NCBI GenBank assembly: GCA_037039685.1
Contig: JAWNGF010000001.1
Span: forward strand, 1,922,001-1,986,000
Reading direction: 5' to 3'
From: Ceratobasidium sp. AG-K
Taxonomy: Eukaryota; Basidiomycota; Agaricomycetes; Cantharellales; Ceratobasidiaceae
DNA length: 64,000 bases
This document shows, in pieces, positions 57,708 through 64,000 of the stretch. Positions within the stretch are counted from its first letter, which is position 1. Each line of letters begins with the position of its first letter. The position numbers and the translations under genes are program-made. Under the pieces are notes generated by a model. The model saw nothing but the letters and a program-made list of their open reading frames with translations, did no database searches and was not told the origin of the DNA.

Positions 57708-58504
57708 TTATACGCACAAGATAGTGCATACAACCCGACGCGTATGTGATGCCGTCCTGCAATTGGAGTGTGTTAGCCGAATGTCAACGCCCCCTATAGC
57801 TATACGGACCTGAATTCAGCCAGATAAATTCCCTGCCATGTCCCCAGATTCAGACGGTTGTTGGTAATTGGAATCTGGATGGATGGTCCTATCAGGGCAG
57901 TTTTGGTGTGTGATACTCTAATGAAGTCAATTGGTTGTCGTACGGAGGGCGGTCTACACGAATGCACTCACGAATCACTTGAGTTTTTACAGGTCAGCCA
58001 ATAGAAAAGTAGACGGAAGGGACCTGTACGCACTCGGGACCTTCATCTGTATGCAACCAAGGCATGCTCTCCGGAACAATTCGGTCAAGCGCCATCGACA
58101 TATCTGAGCGAAATAGTAAGAATAGATGAACAGAGCAAAGAAAGAAGATAATTCTCACCTTTTCTCACGTCTTTAAACGTAATTGGTCAGTGACGATGCC
58201 TGCGCGGATTGCCTTGACTAACCTGGGTCAAAGTTTTCGTTTATCGTCAACGCAGCAGAGGTATGCTGCATAAAGAGATGCAGAATTCCTATCTGAATGG
58301 CGGAAAAGTAAGCTTTTAAACAACTGAAGAAACCTATTGAGTACTAACCGGCGTCTGCTTGAGACCTTCGGATATCTGAGAGAGAACCTCGTCTGTGACT
58401 AAATGACAGCTGCCTTGCTTAATTAGGAGCCGCCAAATGGATTTCGAACACTATACTCGCCCTTTAGACCTCTTTGCGAGCGTAATGGTCTTTTGCCAAG
58501 GCAT
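57708..58504 (-). CDS. YjbQ / UPF0047 family protein
   Basis: A 134-residue protein assembled from seven small exons: 58470-58504, 58349-58409, 58223-58292, 58159-58170, 58034-58103, 57810-57917 and 57708-57756 (405 nt in frame, all GT..AG). It matches the bacterial YjbQ family over its whole length: [80 protein letters not shown], then [29 protein letters not shown] and a short C-terminus. The conserved His and Gly residues of the trimeric fold ([19 protein letters not shown]) are kept. Bacterial YjbQ has weak thiamine-phosphate synthase activity; the true role is unknown. The gene is divergent from the Ale1-like gene (138 bp). No single reading frame shows it, so an automated caller could miss it. 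Confidence 0.88.
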
Positions 58505-58642
58505 AGCGAATCGATGGTGTTAGAATTGTAGCGGTGATTGGGAGATGAGCGTCATTCTGTCATGCTGGGGATCAAATGATGGGCGCTTATGAGGATGATT
58601 AGTGCAATCCCTGGTCTTTTGAGCTGCCACGTCCGGTTGAAA

Positions 58643-60728
58643 ATGGGTGGGTTGTTTGAGCAGTTATCGTCTTCACTAGGCGCACCAGCGGATCACATTA
58701 AAGTTCGTATTGATTTTTCGCCAAATACTGCTCGCTGACGCCAGTTCTGACGCGCCTCCCATTACAACCTTAGTTAATCTTCTGCTTGCTTGTCGCATAT
58801 CCTCTTAGTGTGGCCTATGTCAGGTTGCCCAAAAACCAGCCCAATGTGAAACACGCTTTTAATATCGTGGTTTCGTTGGGTTTCCTGGTTCCACTCTTGC
58901 GCCTATACTGGGGGACGGTGCATCTTCTAGTTAGCTCTGTGTTCACGTATGTGGTTGCTGCCAAGGTCCAGTCGCCAAACATGCCATGGATAGTATTTGG
59001 GTAAGTTGAATACTCGTGTGGAAAAGGATGCACGAATAACCCTGTCGTTGTTGCAGGTTTGTCATGGCTCATCTTTTAGTCAAGTAAGTCATAACCAATG
59101 TGTCTTATAAGCTGAACACCTCAACTTTTTTTTGGCACAGCCATGCCTATCGAACTGCCTACTTGACGCTGGACGATCTTGAAATCACAGGAGCCCAGAT
59201 GGTTCTTGTCATTAAACTGTCTACATTCGCCTGGAACGTACATGACGGACATCAGCCAGTAGAGGTACGGGCAGTTAAGCTATAGCCAAACTCTGCGCGT
59301 TACTTATACATTATTAGTCCCTAGACCCCTCGCAACTCTCAACTAGAATCACGGATTATCCCAGCCTGCTCGAATTCTTTGGATATGTGTTCGTATAGCG
59401 ACCCATGCTTATGGAGTACCGATCTCACAGTTTCACACAGTTTCTACTTCCCTGGTTTATTGATTGGCCCTGCCTTTGAATTCGTATCTTATCGTGCCCT
59501 CATCGACGAGTCAATTTTCGCTGGCTCCCAAGCTAACGACGAAAAGGCAAATGGATCTACAGCTCTCGGAACACAAAAACGAGTGCCCACAGGTCGCAAA
59601 CGGGTGGCCTATACCAAATTACTCCAAGGACTGGTCTTTTTGTTGCTTTTTACTATGTTCGGCTCGAAATTTAACTACGAAACAACTATAGATCCCAAGT
59701 GGGCCGCAAAACCCTTCTGGTTCAGGTTCGTGGGCGGCTTTCTGAGCAGGAACGCACTAACATGCAGCACAGGGTACTTAATGTTCAAGCAATGGGTTTC
59801 TTTGCCCGAACCAAGTATTATGGCGCATGGCTGTTGACCGAGGCAAGTCATAAGTCCCAAAGTTCTAGAGGGTTTCCTAAACCGAGCCATGTTATAACCC
59901 AAAGGGTGCAGCCATTTTGACTGGGTTGGGATTCAACGGCTTCATTGGCGGCAAGGCACGCTGGGACAAGACTGCGAACATTCATATCGCGAATATCGAG
60001 TTTGCGCCAAACTTCAAGATTCTGTTGGACAGCTGGAACATCAATACCAACATTTGGCTCCGCAATTGCATTTACAAACGCGTAACACCCAAGGGAAAGC
60101 GCCCCGGTTTCCGGAGCAGTATGCTAACATTCTTGACAAGCGTACTTTGGGTGAGTCGCACATCAAACAGAACGGACCCACAAACTAATATAGGAACGCA
60201 AAGCACGGATTTTGTGGTGGATACTACCTTACGTTTGTACTGGGAGGTTTTATTCAAACGGTTGGCCGCCAATGCCGTACCTTCCTCCGACCGTTCTTTA
60301 CCCCTCCGTTGCTCGCTCCGCCTCCCAAAGGACAAAAATCACTCGCGGAGAAATTGCCCCCGCCACCTCCATCTCTTCCCAAGCGAGTTTATGATCTCTC
60401 GAGCATAGTTGCCACGCAGCTCATTCTAAACTATGCCGTCGCTCCCTTCATGCTCTTGACGGTATCATCATCTCTTACATCCTGGAAGAACATGGCATGG
60501 TACGGTCACCTAGTGATATTTACCTCCCTGGTGTTCTTTAAATCCCCCGCGACGGGTGTATTGAAGAAGATGGCGACCCGGAGGGAGGAACGCGCTCGAT
60601 TTTTAGCTCGAGGGACACCTGAATTGATTATCCTCCCGCCCACGCCGGCGACTGACAAGTTCTCTGACATCCCTGACGTCGTGCCTCCAGTTCATCAGGT
60701 CCTCGCTGAGTATAAAAAGCAAATTTAA
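58643..60728 (+). CDS. MBOAT lysophospholipid acyltransferase, Ale1/LPCAT-like
   Basis: ER membrane O-acyltransferase re-acylating lysophospholipids (Lands cycle). The start exon MGGLFEQLSSSLGAPADHIK at 58643 splices to LIFCLLVAYPLSVAYVRLPK, the characteristic Ale1 N-terminus. Hydrophobic helices follow (NIVVSLGFLVPLLRLYWGTV, VYVFYFPGLLIGPAFEF-like). The MBOAT active-site region has WNINTNIWLRNCIYKRV (the conserved Asn-x-x-x-W-L pattern) and, after an intron near 60152-60206, SVLWHGFCGGYYLTF with the catalytic His. KFNYETTIDPKWAAKPFWFR and FNGFIGGKARWDKTANIHI are typical Ale1 blocks. The C-terminus is Pro-rich then basic (KKMATRREERARFLARG) and ends EYKKQI. There are numerous short introns and the length of about 540 residues is normal for the family. 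Confidence 0.9.
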
Positions 60729-61141
60729 TTTTGTATATTTGATTTTTTCCCCACCGCGTTAATAGAATGGACTTGTGGAAAGTCAACTCGCATTGATACA
60801 CCAACCTGATGAGCAACCAAGGACTTGTCAGCGCACTCCACAAGAGCAGCAGTATTAGAAACCAGGAGATTGAAGTCAAATTTAGCCATCTATAAGGCGC
60901 ATACATCCAGTTTCAAACCCGCATTTATCATCATGGCCACATACTCATACAAGCTGGGTATATTGCACAACAAGTAACCAAGGGTAGAGTATCCAAGCGC
61001 TTTATCATCGGAGTTTACAACAGCAGATGGAAACAGAATAAATAATGCCCGATACCCACAAAAAGGCCAGGTGATAGGAAAAAAGAAAACAAGCAAGATG
61101 ACAGACTCAATAGGTGCAAGGAATATATCCCACAATGAACC
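60729..61141. other. Convergent 3' flanks
   Basis: About 410 bp between the Ale1-like stop and the stop of the minus-strand gene at 61142. Open frames on the minus strand (60628-60906, 60890-61135) look like UTR; no similarity is recognised. Confidence 0.4.
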
Positions 61142-62628
61142 TCAAGAATCATCCCGCTGCCATTTGAGAGGAAGGTCGGCAGTGACTGGTTGCGTGGCTA
61201 GATCCGCTTTGAATACGTATTTGATTGTCGTAGGAACCTTGCTCCCAGCGAGTCTGATCTCTGGGTGCCGTTTTCGTGAGTACTTGTCAACCTCACAGAG
61301 ACCGTGCTCGATCTCAGGCAGCCCAATCTGTGGCGGACAGAGGCCGGGACCATGTATGGGTCTAGCCATATCAACCCCAAGACGCCTCCAATGCTCGCCT
61401 TGGATTGAAAGAAGATAGAGCATAGCCTCGGTTTCTATCCCGCATACACCTTTGCCAAACATTTTGAGCAGACCTTGTTTAGAACCCGGGCCAGCTGGAG
61501 CCCATGTATTTTGATCACAGTTAATCTCTGGGAGCATGTTCAAGTCGAGAGCAAGTCTAGCCAAAACAGATGAGTTACCGAAGGCGGAGAACAGGCGTGG
61601 TAGACGTACTGGTAGCTAATAAACTGACCACAGCTTGGGTACACCAGAATGCTGTTGAATACATCTCGTAATCTGGTACAACTCTTCAGTTTATCGGGTA
61701 AATTATCGTCAAACATATGTTTAATGAGGATAAAGTGCTTCTCATGGCTAGGTTTGCCTTCGGTTTCAGCTCCAAAGTCTGGCCAATTGACCTGGTATGC
61801 CCCCGTATAGAGGCTCGCGCCCGTTTTTCGGAGTCGCGAAAGGGCAGCAGACCACTTCTTGATGTCAAAATTATCCAGAGTTAGCGGGCCACAATGTTCT
61901 TCAAGATACTCATATGTACTGATGCGATTGAAGAGGCGAAAGAGCATAGTGCGAAAGAAAAGCTCCCGGTGGGTTTGGTCGCCTACGTTGATCACATTCC
62001 GGATGAGGAACTGAGTAGCACGATCGTATATCCGAGAGACGTTGGTGAATCGGTGTCCTCGAAGAATCACGTCTTCGGTCCAAGGAGGAGGCTGGCCTTG
62101 AAAGCGCCGCAGAAAGAGTTCGTGCCGTTCGTAAATCCAGTAAAACATAGTGTCAAGCATTGCGGAGACGGGCAAACGAACACCCGCTATTACTACGTAT
62201 CGATTTCCTTGCTCGGGCGGTGGTTCGGGAGTGGGAGAGCGGGGAGAGGTCGGGGGGGACAAGAGGGGTGTTCGATGTGTGAAACGGCGTTCAAGTCTTT
62301 GGAGCTCCTGATCCAAAGTTAGTGCGCGTAGCCAGACCCTTCTCAGTGCGGGCCTCATTGGAGGTATCTCCACGCAGTCTAATTTTCGCCTTGTCGGGCG
62401 CGTCCTTGCTGAAGCATTCCCAGTATCAAACGATTTACCCTCATCCTTCAACGGATGGACTTTTAGGTGAATCCTAACTGAGAGTTTACGCTCCTCGGGC
62501 TCTACTGTTGCCTCGGGAGAAAGTGGTCGAAACCCGGTTTGAGGGCTGGGCTCATGTTTGAGCGGCTGGGTTCGGGTGGATTGAGCGGGTCCCTGGGTAC
62601 AGTTGCTGACATATCTCAGCTTGACCAT
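61142..62628 (-). CDS. 5-hmdU DNA kinase helical-domain / glutamyl-putrescinyl-thymine pyrophosphorylase-like protein
   Basis: Two exons (61610-62628 and 61142-61556) give 477 residues. The first 150 residues are basic, Ser/Pro-rich and look disordered. From about residue 155 the sequence matches, from memory of the family, the helical HhH-glycosylase-like domain named for 5-hydroxymethyl-dU DNA kinases. Blocks are MLDTMFYWIYERHELFLRRF, PPPWTEDVILRGHRFTNVSR, IYDRATQFLIRNVI, RELFFRTMLFRLFNRISTYE, LRKTGASLYTGAYQVNWPDF, CGQFISYQLALDLNML and WAPAGPGSKQGLLKMFG. In phages such proteins help hypermodify thymine-derived bases in DNA. No P-loop kinase domain is present here, so catalysis may resemble the pyrophosphorylase/glycosylase branch; the actual activity in fungi is unknown. 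The start ATG is at 62628. It is divergent from SCO1 by 231 bp. Confidence 0.75.
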
Positions 62629-62859
62629 TGCTAATCCTGGCGCTGCTAATTTCAATATCCGTGAGCAAGTCTTCGCAGATACATATCAGAGTCAACCTAT
62701 TACCTTTGCGCTGATGTCGACGAAGTCCCAAGCCAAGGCGCGTCGTTGGGTGCCAAACAGTCATGTGACATGGTCGCACCTTAGTCATCTGACTAATCCT
62801 AATTTGGTACAGTATAAAATTGGCGGCCGTTTGAATCAAAACCGCATCGAGCAATATCC

Positions 62860-63810
62860 ATGGCATCCTACAGTGGGCTTCGCACAGTTGGTTGGAGACT
62901 GAAGAGTTCCGTGATGTGTCACAATCGTCTCCCCCCGTCGCTTGGCTTGTTGCCTGGCGCCAGAACGAAATTGGTTCGTACCATGAGCTCGGCTCATCCT
63001 GAGACGGACGCCAGGAACAAAGCTGCTGTTGGTGTAAGTATGTATGCGCAGTAGCTAGACATGTCTAAACGCAGCCATAGGTATTTTCATGGAGAGCGGC
63101 CGCATTGTTCATGGCAACTGGCGGAGGTTTGTACTATTATTTTACTAATGAAAAGGCGAAGTTAGAGGAGCGCAAACGTCAGTCCGATTGCCTATCCTGG
63201 ACTGATTTATTCTCATATACATTGCCAATAGGACAGGAAGCTGCAGACGCGAAAGTTGGAAAACCCAAAGTTGGCGGCCCCTTCCAGCTTACTTCGCACG
63301 AGAATAAGCCGTTCACTGAAGCCGATCTGCTTGGGAAATGGAGCCTGATTTATTTTGGCTTCACGCGCTGCCCTGATATTTGCCCAGAGGAGTTAGACAA
63401 GATGGGCGAGGTGGTGAATGCCATTGGTTTGTCTTCTCTGAGCGCGTACGGGCCTATACTAATGAACCTGGCTAGACGCTTCACACGGGCCCATAGTCCA
63501 GCCAGTTTTCATTTCATGCGATCCCGCAAGGGACAGCGTCCCAGTAGTCAAAAAATACATCGCCGAGTTTCACCCTCGCCTCGTTGGTTTGACTGGTACC
63601 TACCAACAGGTCAAGGCAGCCTGCAAATCCTATCGAGTGTATTTCTCCACTCCACCTGATGCTTCGGAAAACGATGACTATTTAGTGGATCATTCTATCT
63701 TCTTTTATTTAATGGATCCGAGGGGACAGTTTGTTGACGCATTTGGCAAGAGTCAAACGGCCAATATGGTCAGGGAGAAAGTTGATAAGGCGATCAAGGA
63801 ATATGTTTGA
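62860..63810 (+). CDS. SCO1: SCO1-type copper chaperone for cytochrome c oxidase
   Basis: Mitochondrial inner-membrane protein delivering copper to the CuA site of Cox2. An Arg/Ser-rich leader (MASYSGLRTVGWRLKSSVMC) is followed by a membrane helix around RAAALFMATGGGLYYYF and an intermembrane-space thioredoxin-like domain. Exons join as KLEERKRQ then EAADAKVGKPKVGGPFQL, with FGFTRCPDICPEELDKMGEV (Cu-binding C-x3-C). After an intron at about 63425-63475 come PIVQPVFISCDPARDSVPVV, EFHPRLVGLTGTYQQVKAAC and YLVDHSIFFYLMDPRGQFVD, with the metal-binding His in VDHS. It ends VDKAIKEYV at 63810. All copper ligands are present. An extra Cys in FISCDP replaces the usual Val (FISVDP). Confidence 0.94.
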
Positions 63811-63915
63811 CCAAGCACCCTCGTACATGTAGCACTTAACTTATAGCTCGAATATCCACACCATTCTAATATAATTGTTACTTGATTACGTGTGGTAGCA
63901 AGTTGAAGAAACAGG

Positions 63916-64000
63916 CTATTCGTCACCACTACCAGCTTGTTCTCGTCGAATTTTTGAAAGTTGTTTCATACGACGCAGAAGGCTTAAGACAGGCTCGTCA
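63916..64000 (-). CDS. Possible C-terminal end of a further minus-strand gene (partial)
   Basis: The minus strand from the right edge is open and reads a hydrophilic end, LSLLRRMKQLSKIRREQAGS, stopping at TAG (complement of 63916-63918). The charged, helical composition is consistent with a protein C-terminus, and the gene would be convergent with SCO1. With only 27 codons in view I cannot identify it, and chance is possible. Confidence 0.35.
   Translation of the reverse strand, partial: DEPVLSLLRRMKQLSKIRREQAGSGDE

Overview
This is intron-rich nuclear DNA from a filamentous basidiomycete. Nearly every gene is split by short introns of about 45-65 nt with GT..AG ends. The gene content is fungal: a GPI-type chitin deacetylase, cobalamin-independent methionine synthase, PEX2, an Alr/Mnr2-type CorA, GTP cyclohydrolase II, an Ale1-like MBOAT and SEC18. 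The small secreted RlpA-like protein and the general style fit Agaricomycetes; a Rhizoctonia/Ceratobasidium-type fungus is my inference, not something the sequence proves. I saw no tRNA, rRNA, CRISPR or recognisable transposon.

Layout. 1-179: end of a mitochondrial bS18-like ribosomal protein gene. 1.5-13.4 kb: three paralogous CorA magnesium transporter genes, all on the minus strand; a CsbD-like stress gene (+) and a cytochrome P450 gene (-) lie between copies 1 and 2. 13.7-15.3 kb: PEX2 (+). 15.3-19.6 kb: importin-11/Kap120-like karyopherin (-). 20.1-21.8 kb: GTP cyclohydrolase II (-). 22.6-25.6 kb: SEC18/NSF (-). 25.9-27.2 kb: STIMATE-family membrane protein (+). 27.7-29.0 kb: F-box-like protein (+). 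29.3-30.2 kb: secreted RlpA-like double-psi barrel protein (-). 31.2-32.5 kb: HSL-type alpha/beta hydrolase (+). 32.9-34.4 kb: chitin deacetylase (-). 35.8-37.6 kb: PAF-acetylhydrolase-like enzyme (+). 37.9-40.7 kb: glutaminyl-tRNA synthetase (+). 41.2-42.6 kb: F-box protein with a hydrophobic tail (+). 43.0-45.3 kb: unknown protein with an N-terminal Cys pattern (+). 45.7-48.0 kb: EF-hand mitochondrial carrier (-). 48.1-49.2 kb: SDT1-like nucleotidase (+). 49.7-51.4 kb: PHAF1/UPF0183 protein (-). 51.8-54.2 kb: ABC1/ADCK-family kinase (+). 54.6-57.2 kb: MET6 (+). 57.7-58.5 kb: YjbQ/UPF0047 protein (-), a gene of seven small exons. 58.6-60.7 kb: Ale1-like acyltransferase (+). 61.1-62.6 kb: a protein with a '5-hmdU DNA kinase helical domain' / thymine-pyrophosphorylase-like fold (-). 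62.9-63.8 kb: SCO1 (+). The right edge may hold the 3' end of another minus-strand gene.

Most genes are housekeeping and unrelated to one another, with frequent divergent pairs on short shared promoters (carrier/SDT1 about 109 bp, YjbQ/ALE1 138 bp). Linked themes are Mg2+ transport (three CorA copies) and mitochondrial function (bS18m, carrier, ABC1 kinase, SCO1). The least ordinary items are the putative DNA-base-modification protein at 61.1-62.6 kb, the CorA cluster with GC-AG donors that differ between paralogs, and the RlpA-like and YjbQ genes, whose correct products need 10-, 13- and 12-nt microexons. Exon boundaries are hand-derived from reading frame and family similarity.
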